From Manis javanica (taxonomy: Eukaryota; Chordata; Mammalia; Pholidota; Manidae): a stretch of 64,000 nt of DNA. A program made the position numbers and the translations under genes. Shown in pieces: positions 12,620 through 24,974 of this stretch (position 1 is the first letter of the stretch; the number at the start of each line of letters is the position of its first letter). Location of the stretch: positions 44,461,034 through 44,525,033 of the forward strand of contig NC_133169.1 of assembly GCF_040802235.1 (NCBI RefSeq), in the 5' to 3' direction. The notes beneath the pieces are model-generated. The model was not told where the DNA came from. It worked only from the letters and a program-made list of their open reading frames with translations, and did not search any database.

Positions 12620-12935
12620 AAAATACATAGACTGGGTAGCTTACAAATAATGGAAATTTATTCATCATAGTTCTGGTAAATGGAAATTCAAAATCAGGGC
12701 TCTGAGAGATTTCATGTCTCCTAAGGGCCTAGTCCATAGGTCAGCCACCTTTTCACAATGTACTCACATGAAGGAAGGGGAAAGGATAATGCTGGGGTCA
12801 CTTTCAGAAAGGCGCTAAATTCATTCACATGTGCTCTGCCCTCATCACCAACCCAGTTCCAAAAGGCCTGTCTTAAATTGCAATACAGCATTGTTAGTAC
12901 ATGCACTGTGGTGTATGTGACTCTCTGGAAATTAT
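12620..12935. mobile_element. Old interspersed repeat, family not named, unit 1
   Basis: The run 'actgggtagcttacaaata' followed by 'atttattcatcatagttctgg' and later 'cacatgaaggaaggggaaag' matches a very common mammalian repeat pattern (…TTATTTCTCACAGTTCTGGAGGC… TCCTCACATGG…). I am sure it is a dispersed repeat but not which family. The unit 2 copy is at about 24,980-25,295. Confidence 0.5.
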
Positions 12936-12949
12936 TTCAGTTTCATAAC

Positions 12950-13400
12950 TGAAGCTTTGTACCATTTGACCATCACCTTCTCTATGCCTGTCCCTCAAAA
13001 TCACCATCCTAATCTCTGCTTTTATGACTTCAAAATATTTTTTTCCATATATAATGAAACTATATAGAATTTGCCTTTCTTTACTATATTTCACTTAATA
13101 TAATGTCCTCCAGGTAGGTCCATCCATATTATAGCAACTGAAAGGATTTGCTTCTTTCTTAAGGCTGAATAATGTATATACACATACATGCCATATCTTC
13201 ATTATCCATTCATCCACTGATGGACATTCAAGTTGTATCAGTATGTTGACTACTGTGAATGATACTACAATGAACTTGAGATGGCAGGTATCCTCCTGAG
13301 ATCCTGGCTTCAATATCTTTTGATACATACCCAGCAGTAGGATTGCTAAATCATAAGGTAATCCTATATTTATTTTTTAATATCAACCATACAGTTTTCC
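12950..13400 (-). mobile_element. Old L1 3' part (ORF2 C-terminus), antisense, unit 1
   Basis: On the minus strand 13,095-13,328 encodes a decayed ORF2 C-terminal end with the phrase [16 protein letters not shown] and a FSCYNMDGPTWR block, the counterpart of [13 protein letters not shown] and ATTWMELE in L1-A. The 3' UTR lies to the left. It is 5'-truncated at about 13,400. Confidence 0.8.
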
Positions 13401-13404
13401 ATAA

Positions 13405-14885
13405 TTCAAATAAGTATGACACTGGCACAAGAAAAGACCTATAGATCAGTGGAATTGAACTGAAAGAACAGATATAAGCCCACATATACATGGTCAATCA
13501 ATATGCAATAAAGGACCTATGAATATTCAATGGAGAAAAGACATTCTATTCAATAAATTGTGTTGAGAAAACTGGACAGCTACATGCAAGAGAATGAAAC
13601 TGGATTACTGTCAACTTTATATATAAAAGTACACTCAAATGGACTAAATATGTCAATGTCAGAAATGAAACCATTAAACACTTAGAAGAAAACATAGGCA
13701 AAATTCTCTTAAACATAAGCATAAGCAATTCTTTTCTGGACACATCTCCCTGGGCAAGGGAAACAAAGCAAAAAATGAACAAGTGTGACTATATCAAACT
13801 AAAAAGCTTCTGTACAGCAAAGGACACCATCAACAAAACTAAAAGGCAATTTACATTATGGGAGATTATATTCATAACTGATTTATCTGATAAGGGGTTT
13901 ACATCCAAAAAATATAAAGAACCCATATGCCTCAACAAATAACCAAATTAAAGAATAGGCAGAGAACCTGAATTATCATTTTTCCAAAGAAGAAATACAA
14001 ACAGCCAATAGGCACATGAGTAGATGCTCCACATCACAAATATCAGGGAAATGCAAGTCAAACCCACAATGAGATAGAACCTCACACCAGTTAGAATGGC
14101 CACTACCGAAAAGACAAGAAATACCAAGTGTTGGTGAGGATGTGGAAGAAAGGGAACTCCTGCACTGTTGGTGGGAATATAAATTGGTGCAGCCACTATG
14201 AAAAATAGTATGTAGGTTCCTCAAAAAACTAAAAAGAGAAATACCATGTGACCCACTAACTCCAGTTCTAGGCACTTACCTGAGGAAAACAAAATCCCTG
14301 ATTCAAAAATATATGTTTACCCCTATGTTTACTGCCACATTATTTACAATAGCCAAAATAATGGTATCAACCAAAGTGTCCATCAATAAACAAGAAGAGG
14401 TGGTATATATGCATAATGGAATATTAATCAGCCATAGAAAAGAAATCCTGCCATTTGCAACAACACAGATGGACATAGAGAGTATTATGCTAAGTGAAAT
14501 AAGCCAGGCAGAGAAAAGCAAATACCATATGATTTCACTTATATGTGGAATCTAAACACAGAACAAAATGAACAAAACAGCAGTAGACTCAGAAACACTA
14601 AGAAATGACTGGTGGTTACCATGGGAGAGGGTTTTGAGTGGGCAGGTGGGGAAAGTGAGGGCAATAAAGAGGCACAAAATCTCAATCTTAATATAAGTAT
14701 TGGTCATGGGGATGAACAATATACGGCTGCATGGCAAATATAGTCAATGGTTCTGTAAAATGTTTCTGCATTGACAGTAACTGTAGCAGTTAGGATGAGG
14801 ATTTAATAATGTTTGTAACTGTTGAATCACTGTTATATACTTGAACCAATACAGTACTGTAATCAATTATATTTCAATAAAAATA
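13405..14885 (+). mobile_element. 5'-truncated L1, ORF2 C-terminal third plus 3' UTR, unit 1
   Basis: Begins in ORF2 (GACACTGGCACAAGAAAAGA) and runs through the region matching 'caaactaaaaagcttctgta', the zinc-knuckle region (GTTGGTGAGGATGTGGAAG), the terminal ILPFATTQMDIESIMLSEIS block at about 14,450, and a 3' UTR ending in ATTTCAATAAAAA near 14,880. It is a different, older subfamily than L1-A, judged by its 3' UTR. Frameshifted throughout. Confidence 0.85.
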
Positions 14886-16425
14886 CACTCAGAAACATTA
14901 ATATCATTGATTTTTATTAACTGAATGTTAAAGGAAAATTAATCTGAAACTGTGGGTGATCTTAGCCGAGTGCTGCAATTGATCAGTGGGTTTTGTTCCT
15001 TTTTTCTGACGGAAGGTAGAATCGCCCTCCACAGCGCTATGAACAAGCATTCTCTGTCATGTGTTTGCTGAATTTGCATTATAAAATAAAATGAGAACTC
15101 TAGAGATATCTCTGTTTAAGTGGCAAAGTACAATCCCTAATATAGAACGGAAAGCTGCTTGCACCCATGAGTTTAAGGTTCTTTACGGACCTTAAACCTC
15201 TCTGGAAAGTGGCGGCCAAGGAGGGGAGCGCGGACTTCTCCAGGCAGGGTTACCTGTGCATGTGACAGTGCCGGGGCCTTGAACGCACTGCCGAAGGACA
15301 CGTTCCATCCCTCCGTGAGGCACAGCAGTACAGCTCTACCCATCTTTTACGACTCTATCACTTAATATCTATTTAAAACACCTGGAATCAATGTTGCATT
15401 TCTCCCCTCCTCCACGTGTGATAGAACACTTCCCACAGCATGTTTAATCTCTGTGAGAATGGAGCTTACAGTTCAGGTGTCTCAAACTTGCTTCCCAATG
15501 ACTTCTACCTTACCTATAACTTGAGACTTGGTGACCGATAGAGTCAACTCTGAGCATGGAGATCGATTTGTATATTGATAGGTACAGTCATATTATCATC
15601 CACTGTCAGTTACTGGTAACAGGTAGACCTCAGACCTCACTGGCCATCCATCCCTTCTAATTCCCGTAGCCCTTTGACATTAAGTTGGTCAATTCCTATC
15701 TTGAGAAACCTGACCTCTGACATCTAAGGGTCACCGAAAGTGGATCAACCACATTCAAGTTCCACACTCGACTCAGGTGTGAGATCATTGCAAAAGGACA
15801 AGTGCCATCTTCTGCATTAGAACACGCAGAATGAGGGACCCATGAGTGATGTCTCATGGGAGCCTGTCCCCAGGCCTTAACTAACCATAGACCCACAGTC
15901 CGTGCAGTGCTGTCAGTAATTTCTTATGAAAAACAGTTGCTGCGTTTTATGCTGTCCTGTTGGTTTACAAATATAAAAAAGCTATTTTGATTAGGCCTCT
16001 AAGGAAATAGGAAAATTACATAAGATTGACGTGGCAAAGTTTCTTTAAAATGAATCATATCTGAGAATGAAGTGGTTACAATGATATTCCACCTCACCAC
16101 ATGAGAAAGTGTTACACTGGGAAGGGAAGAGCAGAGGATACTATCCCCACCTGAAATCTTTCCTGCAAATAGAGCAGCAGCTCTGGATGAAGTGATCTAT
16201 TTCCCCTGCCCGAGCTGCAAAGCAGAGGTGCAGATTTTTCTCAGTGTGGGAGGCAGATCATGAGAACAGATAGCTCTGAAGCTCCCTCTACAGGAACTGA
16301 TGTTATTTGTAACAAGATGTGAGGAAGTTAAGTCCCACAGCACTCTTGAAAACAATGGATAATTTGGGGGTAAGAATTTGAAATAGTTTTACTTATACAG
16401 CAGTAACAAGCTAAATTATAGGGCA
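14886..16425. other. Unique DNA with CpG-rich patch, unit 1
   Basis: No gene or repeat recognised apart from the CpG-rich patch listed separately. The unit 2 equivalent is about 27,245-28,795, with several small indels (for example 16 extra bases near 28,197 in unit 2). Confidence 0.6.
15150..15335. other. CpG-rich patch, unit 1
   Basis: A local cluster of CpG in an AT-rich setting (AAGTGGCGGCCAAGGAGGGG, AGCGCGGAC, GAACGCACTGCCGAAGGACA). The unit 2 copy (27,515-27,700) keeps more CpG and extra bases (GGTCGGAGCGCGG), so it looks closer to the ancestral state. It could be a small regulatory element or a decayed exon or retrocopy. The identity is not recognised. Confidence 0.45.
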
Positions 16426-16429
16426 GGGG

Positions 16430-18480
16430 TTACACTGTGGAAAACCAAAGACAGATGAGTGCCCTGCCTGGATCAGGGCAAACTTCAAAATTTAGCCTCA
16501 AAAAATACACAAGGTCCCAATTTAATTGGATCATGATGTAGAATAATTTATATCCCAGGTCATAGTCAAATAACAGAATTTCAACAGGTAATGAATGAAA
16601 TCTAACAGTTGGTTGGAACATCAATAGAGGGAGACAATTTAAGAGATCCAAGAAAGAGACTAAGGAAGTCAGGCTGAAACCCCTGACACCCCAAGAAAAA
16701 CTGTGCATGCCCCAGGACACGCCCTTCTGAGGGGCACATGCAAGTCTGTAAGATGAAAGGAAATAGATGTCACTGAAATACTCCATCCACATCGCTAAAC
16801 AAATAAGCAAAAACAAGAAGAATCCCTGACTTGGGGCCAATGTCCAGAGGTATTACAATATACTATTAAGATTTCCAGTTTTTAAGGACTGAAAGGAAAC
16901 AGGGAAATGTGACCCCCACACAGGTAAAAATGAAGGCAATGGAAACTACGTGTGTGAAGACATATCTACACTTTGGAGTTGGCAGACAAATATTTTATAG
17001 CAGCTGTTACAAACACGTTAAAGGAAATCATACTGAAGAAGATGCAGTTATTATGAGAATGTCTCATCAAAAATTTAATACAGAGAAACAATTTTTTAAA
17101 AACAACCAAATAAAAGTTCTGGAGTTGAAAATACCATGAAATGAAAATTATTTACTAGAGGGGATCAACAGTAGATTTTAGTAGGCAGAAGAAAGTATCA
17201 TTAAACTTGAAACAGGTTGATAAAGTTTATATAGTCTGAAGACCAGAAGTAGAGTGAATAGGAAACAGTCTCACAGAGAACATTAATGCACACATGACGG
17301 CGGCATCCAAAGGGGAGAAGGAAAACAGAGAAACGATGGCAACGCTCCTCACTGGATGAAAATTTAACCTGTACGCCTGAGAACTTCTATTTACTCCAAG
17401 AAGGGCAAACACAACGAGACTAACACCCAGAAAAAATTTTAAATCCAGTAACAGAGAAACACTGAACAAGGAAAATCTGACTCCTTAAACACAAGTACAT
17501 TCAAATTAACAGATGACTTTTCAGCAGAATAATGGAGAAGGCAGTGGAGGGAAGTATGCAGTGTGTTGAAATAAAAATGAAATACCAAAGATCACTATAT
17601 CCAGCAAGATTATCTTTAAAACCAAAGTTGATATAGATGGCTTCATTGGTGAATTTTACCAAAAAAAAATAATAATATAATAATGGAAGATATGAGACTA
17701 ATTTTCCACAATTTTTTTCAGAAAATTTAAGCATAAGGGACTTTCTCTAATTCGTTATTATAAGTCCAGAATTACCCTCAAAGTTCTGAAAAAGCCACTG
17801 TTAAAAAGAAAACATGAACAGACGTATTAAAATCCTACACATAGTTAAACACAACTATGTATTAAATTCAACCACGCATAAATGTATAAAATGTATATAA
17901 AGGGAATCATATCATACAAGAAGACCAAGTGGCTATTGCTGATATTCAAGCTCATTGAAAACCTGAAAATCAGTAAACCAAAGATAAATTGTATACCTCA
18001 ATAACTATAGAAGTATCTTTTGAAAAAATGCAACACTTAATATATCCTCAACAAATGATTAATATAAGAAAAACTTTGAGCTAGATGAATAACTACAAAA
18101 AACCCTACAGCTAACATCATTCATAATAAGAGACTGGTCTCTTCTCCCAAAAATAGGAAGCAAGACAAAGGTCTCCTTTTTCAATACTTCTAGTCAACAT
18201 CATACTAGAAGTCCTACATTAGTAAATAAGACAAGAAAAATAAATAAAATCAACAAAGATTGTTAAGGAATAGGTAAACCCATTTTGTGAGAATGAGGTA
18301 GAGTAAATTGGGAGTGGGAGCCAAGTGAGTGGAGGATGTGTTCCTGAGGTGGTGAGAATGGACTGCAATTACAGGGTGGAAACAGCCATACATCAATGTG
18401 AATATGTTAAAGACCATGAAAGTGTGCACTGTAAATAGATTGAAATTGTTAACTTTATGTTATGTGAATTTCATTTCCAT
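16430..18480 (+). mobile_element. Old L1M/HAL1-like relic, unit 1
   Basis: From about 16,870 the sequence follows the HAL1/L1M ORF1 layout: CTATTAAGATTTCCAGTTTT, then an open stretch 16,909-17,139 encoding MRMSHQKFNTEKQFF...NNQIKVLELK, then CACTAGAGGGG-like and late ORF1 phrases (AGCAGAATAATGGAG; ATCCAGCAAGATTATC at about 17,600). Beyond 18,080 are RT-region words (TACAGCTAACATCAT; AAGCAAGACAAAGG) and an L1 3'-end-like tail near 18,450. Heavily decayed; it may comprise two nested fragments. Confidence 0.7.
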
Positions 18481-18659
18481 AAAAAGATTAGGCATCCAAT
18501 ATTTGACTATATACCAATAATGAACAATTGGAATTTTAGGTAAAAAGGCATTAAAACTGACACCTGAAAATGAAAAAAATAGCTAAAAATTAGCAAAACG
18601 TAGGATCTATACTGAAAGTAAGCAAATACAATATAAATAAATGGAGAGACATCCTATGA
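18481..18659 (+). mobile_element. Old L1 ORF2 fragment cut by the duplication junction
   Basis: Corresponds to the ORF2 stretch just before 'gacatcctatg...' in L1 consensus order. In unit 2 the same sequence continues uninterrupted past 31,069, whereas here it stops abruptly at 18,659 and switches to L1-A sequence. Confidence 0.75.
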
Positions 18660-18665
18660 GTACAG
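18655..18665 (+). other. Tandem-duplication junction
   Basis: The junction reads ATCCTATGA|GTACAG. The left parent is ATCCTATGAATGTG (31,061 on) and the right parent is ACAAAGAGTACAG (5,373 on). The shared bases are GA (18,658-18,659), a 2-bp microhomology. No longer homology is present, so this is not recombination between aligned repeats. Confidence 0.85.
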
Positions 18666-18834
18666 AATATGATACCTAACATATAAAGAATGGAGGACAA
18701 AGAAAAAGGAGGAGAAAAAGAAAAGAACCTTTAGATTTGTGTTTGTAATAGCATATTAAGTGAGTTAAGTTAGTCTTTTAGATAGTAAGGAAGTTAACCT
18801 TGAACCTTTGGTAACCATCAATGTAAAGCCTTCA

Positions 18835-21800
18835 ATAGTAGTAAGTACATCCCTATCAATAATCATCCTAAATGTAAATGGACTGACTGCACCAATCAAA
18901 ACACACAGAGTTGCTGAATGGTTAAAAAAACAGGACCCATCTATATGCTGCCTACAGATACTCACTTGAAACCCAAAGACATACACAGACTAAAAGTGAA
19001 GTTATGGAAAAGATATTTCATGCAACTAATAGGGTGAAAAAAGCAGGAGTTGCAGTACTTCTATCAGACAAAATAGACTTCAAAACAAAGAAAGTCACAA
19101 GAGACAAAGAAGGACATTACATAATGATAAAGGGGGCAGTCCAACAAGAGGATATAACCATTATAAATATCTATGCTTCCAACACAGGAGCACCCATCTA
19201 TGTGAAACAAATACTAACTGAATTAAAAGGAGAAATAGAATGCAATGCATTCATTCTACGAGACTTCAACATTCCACACACTCTGAAGGACAGATCAACC
19301 AGACAGAAGATAAGTAAGGAGATGGAGGCACTGAACAACACAATAGAATAGATGGACCTAACAGACATCTACAGAACTATACACCCAAAAGCAGCAGAAT
19401 ACACATTCTTCTCAAGTACACATGGAACATTCTCAAGAATAGATCATATACTAGGCCACAAAAAGAGTCTCAATATATTCAAAAAGATTGAAATTATACC
19501 AACCAGTTTCTCGGACCACAAAGGTATGAAACTAGAAATAAATTACACAAAGAAAATGAAAAATCCACACAAACAATTGGAGGCGTCCCAACATGTTCCT
19601 AAAGAACCAATGGATAATTGACCAAATAAAAACAGAGAACAAGCAATATATGGAGACAAATAACAATAATAATTCAACACTGCAAAATGTGTGGGAAGCA
19701 TTCAAGGAACATTGCAATACAGGCCTACCTCAAGAAGAAGAAAAATCCCATATGAGCAGTCTAAACTCACAATTTATGAAACTAGAAAAAGAAGAACAAA
19801 TGAGGCCCAAAGTCTGTAGAAGGAGGGACATAATAAAAATTAGAGCAGAAATAAATAAAATTGAGAAGAATAAAACAATAGAAAGCATCAATGAAAGCAA
19901 GAGCTGGTTCTTCGAGAAAATAAACAAAATAGATAAAGCCCTAGCCAGACTTATCAAGAAAAAAAAACAGTCTACACACATAAACAGAACCAGAAATGAG
20001 AAAGGAAAAATCTCTACAGACACCACAGAAATACAAAGAATTATTAGAGAATTCTATGAAAAATTATATGCTAACAAATTAGATAACCTAGAAGAAATGG
20101 ACAACTTTCTAGAAAAATACAACCTTCCAAGGCTGACCAAGGAAGAAACAGAAAATTTGAACAGACCATTTACCAGCAATGAAGTTGAACTGGCAATCAA
20201 AAATCTACCTAAGAACAAAACCCCTGCACCAGATGGCTTCACCGCTGAATTTTATCAAGCATTTAGTGAAGTCCTAGTACCCATCCTACGTCAAGGTTTC
20301 CAAAGAGTAGAAGAAGAGGGAATACTTCCAAACTCATTCTATGTTCTAGCCATGGCTATAAGACAACACAAAGAAATAAAAGGCATCCAGATTGGCAAGG
20401 AAGAAGTTAAACTATCCCTGTTTGCAGATGACATGATATTGTATATAAAAAACCCTAAAGAATCCCCTCCAAAACTACTAGATTTAATATCTGAATTCAG
20501 TAAAGTTGCAGGATACAAAATTAAGACACAGAAATCTGTGGCATTCCTATATACTAATGATAAACTAGCAGAGAAAGAAATCAGGAAAACACTTCCATTC
20601 ACAATTGCATCAAAAAGAATAAAATAACTAGGAATAAACCTAACCAAGGAAGTGAAAGACCTATACTCTGAAAACTACAAGACATTCATGAGGGAAATTA
20701 AAGAAGATACCAATAAATGGAAACACATCCCAACATTCCATGCTCATGGATCAGAAGAATTAATATTGTCAAAATGGCCATTCTGCCTAAAGCAATCTAT
20801 AGGTTCAATGCAATTCCTATCATAATACCAACAGCATTCTTCAACAAACTAGAGAAAATTGTCCTAAAATTCATATGGAACCACAAAAGACCTCAAATAA
20901 CCAAAGCAATCCTAAGAAGGAATAATAGAGTTTGGGGCATTATGCTCCCCAACTTCAAGCTGTACTACAAAGCCACAGTAATCAAGACAATTTGGTACTG
21001 GTACAAAAACAGGCCCATAGACCAATGGAACAGAGTAGTGAGCTCTGATATAAACCCAACCATATATGGTGAGCTAATATATGATAAAGGAGCCATGGAC
21101 ATAAAATGGGGAAATGAAAGCCTCTTTAACAGCTGGTGTTTGCAAAACTGACAGCTTCAGGCAAGAGAATGAAACTGGATTATTGTTTAACCCCATACAC
21201 AAAAGTAAACTCAAAATGGATTAAAGACTTGAACATAAGTCATGAAATCATAAAACTGTTAGAAGACAACATAGGCAAATATCTCCTGAATATAAAGCAA
21301 GAGCAACTTCCTGAATGCATCTTCTCAAGCAAGGGAAACAAAAGCAAAAATGAACTCATGGGACTAAATCAAACTAAAAAGTTTCTGTACAGCAAAGGAC
21401 ATCATGAGCAGAACAAAAAGGCATCCTACAGTATGGGAGAATATATTTGTAAATGACATTTCCAACAAGGGGTTCACATCCAAAATATAGAAAGAACTTA
21501 CATGCCTCAACAGTCAAAAAGCAAATAACCCAATTAACAAATGGGCAGAGGATATGAAGAGATAGTCCTCTAATGGAGAAATTCAGATGGCCAACAGACA
21601 CATGAAAAGATGCTCCACATCACTAATCATCAGGGAAATGCAAATGAAAACCACGAGATATCACCTCACACCAGTAAGGAAGGCCAGCATCGAAAAGACT
21701 AAGAACAAGAAATGTTGGCAAGGATGTGGAGAAAGGGGAACCCTCCTACACTGTTGGTGGGAATGTAAGCTAGTTCAACCATTGTGGAAAGCAATATGGA

Positions 21801-22151
21801 GGTTCCTCAAAAAACTGAAAATAGAAATACCATTTAACCCAGGAATCCCACTCCTAAAAATTTACCCAAAGAATACAATTTCTCAGATTCAGAAAGACAT
21901 ATGCACCCCTATGTTTATTGCAGCATTTTTACAAAAGCCAAGATATGGAAGCAACCTAAGTGTCCATCAGTAGATGAATGGATAAAGAAGAGGTGGTACA
22001 TATACACAATGGAATACTACTCAGTCATAAGAAAGAAGAAATCCTACCATTTGCAACAACATGGATGGAGCTAGAGGTTATTATGCTCAGTGAAATAAGC
22101 CAGGGGGAGAAAGACAAATGCCAAATGATTGCCCTCATTTGTGGAGTATAA
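18835..22151 (+). pseudogene. L1-B ORF2p pseudogene with RT-core deletion
   Basis: Same protein as the ORF2 of L1-A. The initiator codon is ATA here (18,835-18,837) instead of ATG. The endonuclease carries the same one-base frameshift at the QETHL motif (about 18,950). A long frame, 19,593-20,627, joins the pre-RT region ([35 protein letters not shown]) directly to [15 protein letters not shown] and [14 protein letters not shown], because about 490 bp encoding the middle RT motifs are missing at about 20,343. The zinc-knuckle-like [18 protein letters not shown] is intact at about 21,713-21,765. Non-functional. Confidence 0.9.
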
Positions 22152-22227
22152 CAATGAAGCAAAACTGAAGAAACAAAATGGCAGCAGACTCACAGACTCC
22201 AAGAATAAACTAGTGGTTACCAAAGAG

Positions 22228-22275
22228 TGGGGTGTGGGAGGGTGGACGGGGAGGGAGGGAAAGGGGATTGAGGGG
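22228..22275 (+). other. G-quadruplex-capable tract in L1-B 3' UTR
   Basis: The counterpart of 9,428-9,465. It keeps at least six runs of three or more G. Confidence 0.6.
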
Positions 22276-22532
22276 TATTATGTTTCATACACATGGTGTG
22301 GGGGATCACAGGGAGAACAGTGTAGCACAAAGAAGCCACATAGTGGATCTGTGGCATCTTACTGCACTGATGGATGGTGACTGCATTGGGGTGTGGGTGG
22401 GGACTTGATAATATGGTAAATGTAGTAACCACATTGTTTTTTCATGTGAAACCATCATAAGAGTGTATATCAATCATACCTTAATAAAATATTAAAAAAT
22501 AAAAAATAAAATAAAATAAATAAAGACCAGAG

Positions 22533-23075
22533 CAAGTGGGGTGGGGTAGGGTGGGGGCCTTAAAAGGTGTTCATACCACTTTTATTCTCCCTGCGTTCCC
22601 CCAGGTCCGTGCAGGCAGCTGGCTCCGATGCTGCCCCTCCCTCTGCCCAGCACAGGCTCAGGCCCCTCCCTCCCCAGCCCCGGGGCTGTGCAGCTCCTCT
22701 CTCAGCCCGTGTGATCTCCACTGTTCCTTCCCACTGCTCCCTCCCACTGCTCCCTCCTGCTGTTGGCTCGGGCTCCCAGCTGCTTCTCAGCAGCAGGAGG
22801 GCTCCACAGCTTCCTGCGCCAGCCTCTGTTCTCCCAGCTTTGCCACCCCTCACACCCGGAGGAACTCTGTGGGCAGGTCTCTGTGGTGGACACTGGCCAA
22901 TTACGTGCTGGCAGCTGAGGAGAGGGGAGAGTGGGTGTTTCCCTCTCCCCCTCCCCTGGGCTGATGCTCCCTTGATGGATGGGCAAGCCGCCAGTAAACA
23001 TCCTGCCAGTCTCATAGATGCGCAAAACAGTCTCCTTGGGTACGCGATGGGTGATATTAAAGCCAGGTGAGGATT
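22533..23075. other. GC-rich unclassified block, unit 2
   Basis: The copy of 9,728-10,250, with tandem CCCACTGCTCCCT motifs around 22,730-22,757. Open frames exist on both strands (151 codons minus, 167 codons plus), but these are compositional and not conserved in frame between the copies. Confidence 0.5.
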
Positions 23076-23880
23076 CTGGCCATAATTTCTATTTTCTCTA
23101 TAATTGTTTTTTTTTTTTCCTGTGCTAAGAAGGCAAGTTTTATTTTATTCTCTGCTTTCCCCTAGCATAACACTGAGAAGAGAGGATTACAGAGGGACAC
23201 AGACATGGCTTCACTATACCCATATGTTTATGACTTGAAATAAATATTCCAAAAAATAATTTTTTAGAGATCCATTTGAGCACATGGACATTGTATTTTA
23301 GCATATTCTATTGTATTTGTCTATAACTATGACATATTATATAACAGAATATACAGAGATTCTAGATTTGTTTTTTGCTTTATTGAATCAAAGGCTTAAT
23401 TATGGGTGGTTTTCAAATTTTAAATTTACATTAACCCAAATTTCAAAATTTTAGTACATGGTATTTTTCACATTGTATATAATTCCATGTTCTTTTGGCA
23501 TGAAATTTCCTATTTGACTATTTCTACTGAGGAAACTATTTTCAGCTTACAAGGTAAATTTCAACCTTTCAATAACTATACACACAATTTATTAATGGAT
23601 TTATAACAAAAAAATGAAAATTGTGTCAATATAAAGTGCCAAGAGAAGAACTGACAGCATAGAGTTACTGTATGTAATTAAACTTAAGTTGCTATTAGCT
23701 TAAAATAGAACAATAAGGTGTCTTAGCGAGCCTCATGGAGTCACACACAAACAAACCTTAAAGAAGATGCACATAGAGAATGGGAAAGGAATCAGAGAAT
23801 TAGTGTGAAAATCAATTAAACCCAAAGGAACATAGAAAAGGAAAAGAGGAGAAAGAGAACTAAAAAGAGACAGAAGGCAA
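23076..23880. other. AT-rich unique DNA, unit 2
   Basis: The copy of about 10,251-11,520 minus the 473-bp segment. The junction is at GCATAACACTGAGAAGAG (about 23,165). No gene seen. Confidence 0.7.
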
Positions 23881-23881
23881 T

Positions 23882-24965
23882 GTGGGAATCCCACCAGCAA
23901 GCTGGCAGAATAGTTCCAGCATTTGTCACCCACAGAAAAAGCAGTTTTAGATAAACCCACAGGAGAAACTGCCTTCACAAGAGCTCCTGAACTGAGACCT
24001 GCACACTAGCGGCCAGAGAGCTCAAGGTTCACAGCTCCCCTGTGGGGGAATGAGTGTGAAGTGAGTGCATGACTGTACTGTGGGACATGGGCCAGGGCCC
24101 AGCACCTGCAGGTTCCTGGACCGACTCACCCACTCGGAGACTCAAGAACCAGGCACTGGGCCCATCTGTCTACAGATTCCGGCAAAAGACGTTCCCTTCC
24201 ACGGTACCAGACGCTGGGCACACCTAATCATAGGCCCTGGCGAACGCCCCTCCCTGGGCCCCCTGGCCAGCTCATGCGGAGTGTCTGGCAGAGCTGAAGG
24301 CACAGCCTTTCCTTCCCTAAGCCAATGTGGTAAGACTGAAAGAGGCCGCTGCCTCTTCAAATACACAGACCCCACCGCAAGGCCACAGGGATCACAGAGA
24401 ATCAGGGAAACACAACACAAGAAAAGGAACAATAACAACAACATACAGAATCTGATGCTAAAGAAAATGAGATCTAAAAACCACCTAGGAATAATTTAAA
24501 ATAACTATGTTTTAGAATATCTTACAGTGAGCCGCAACACGGAAAGACAACGAACAAAATCAGAGAAGCACTATGTGAACAAAATAAATAGTTCAAGAGC
24601 ACGTGGAAAGAGTCAAAAGGCCCAAAAATAAATTCCTGGATGAAGAGCATGGTGGCTGAACTAAAAGATGCAGCACAGATCTTCAACGGTGGAATATCAA
24701 GAATAAGAAAAAAAAAGCAGTGAGGTCAAAAGAAAACACATTCATAAAATGTTATAAATGAAGGATGCCAGTGGGACTTATGTGACAGCATCAAATGAAT
24801 GAATACATGCTCTGTGAGAGTCCAGGAAAAGAGAAAGGTAAAGGTCAAAGAAATAGTGGCTGAGAACTTCCCATATATAAATGTGTATCCAAATTCATGA
24901 ATTCTCCCTAAAAACCAAATAAGTCGAAACAAAAGAACTCTGCACCAAAGGTCTTGGAGTTTTCG
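23882..24965 (+). mobile_element. Old L1 5' UTR/ORF1 relic, unit 2
   Basis: The duplicate of 11,525-12,600 with scattered substitutions. A 144-codon frame at 24,065-24,499 is a chance remnant of the GC-rich leader. Confidence 0.5.
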
Positions 24966-24974
24966 GTCTACTTT

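Larger units (their letters stand above)
5380..18659 (+). repeat. Tandem segmental duplication, unit 1 (about 13.3 kb)
   Basis: The sequence from about 5,380 (TACAGATATGATACCTAAC) to 18,659 (...ATCCTATGA) recurs in the same order and orientation at 18,660-31,069. A 60-base sample (12,961 on versus 25,320 on) shows 3 mismatches and another (17,941 on versus 30,351 on) shows 1, so the copies differ by a few per cent. Unit 1 has about 473 bp (10,349-10,821) and about 490 bp of ORF2 (about 7,050-7,537) that are absent from unit 2. Confidence 0.93.
18660..22518 (+). mobile_element. L1-B: headless duplicate of L1-A
   Basis: The copy of L1-A downstream of the duplication breakpoint. It has no 5' UTR and no ORF1, has ORF2 with an internal deletion, and ends in the same A-rich tail followed by AATAAAGACCAGAG. 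It did not arise by retrotransposition: its left end coincides with the junction and there is no independent target-site duplication. Confidence 0.92.

Noticed and set aside
12950..14885. Adjacent antisense and sense L1 pieces as a twin-primed insertion
   Set aside because: The antisense piece is the ORF2 C-terminus, which also occurs in the sense piece. Twin priming would put a more 5' segment there, so these are two separate insertions.
19593..20627. 344-codon + strand frame as a novel gene
   Set aside because: It is L1-B ORF2 with an internal deletion; the L1 motifs are recognisable end to end.
22560..23070. Overlapping 151- to 167-codon frames on both strands as genes
   Set aside because: Low-complexity P/S/A/G-rich translations from GC-rich DNA. 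Frames are not conserved with the unit 1 copy.
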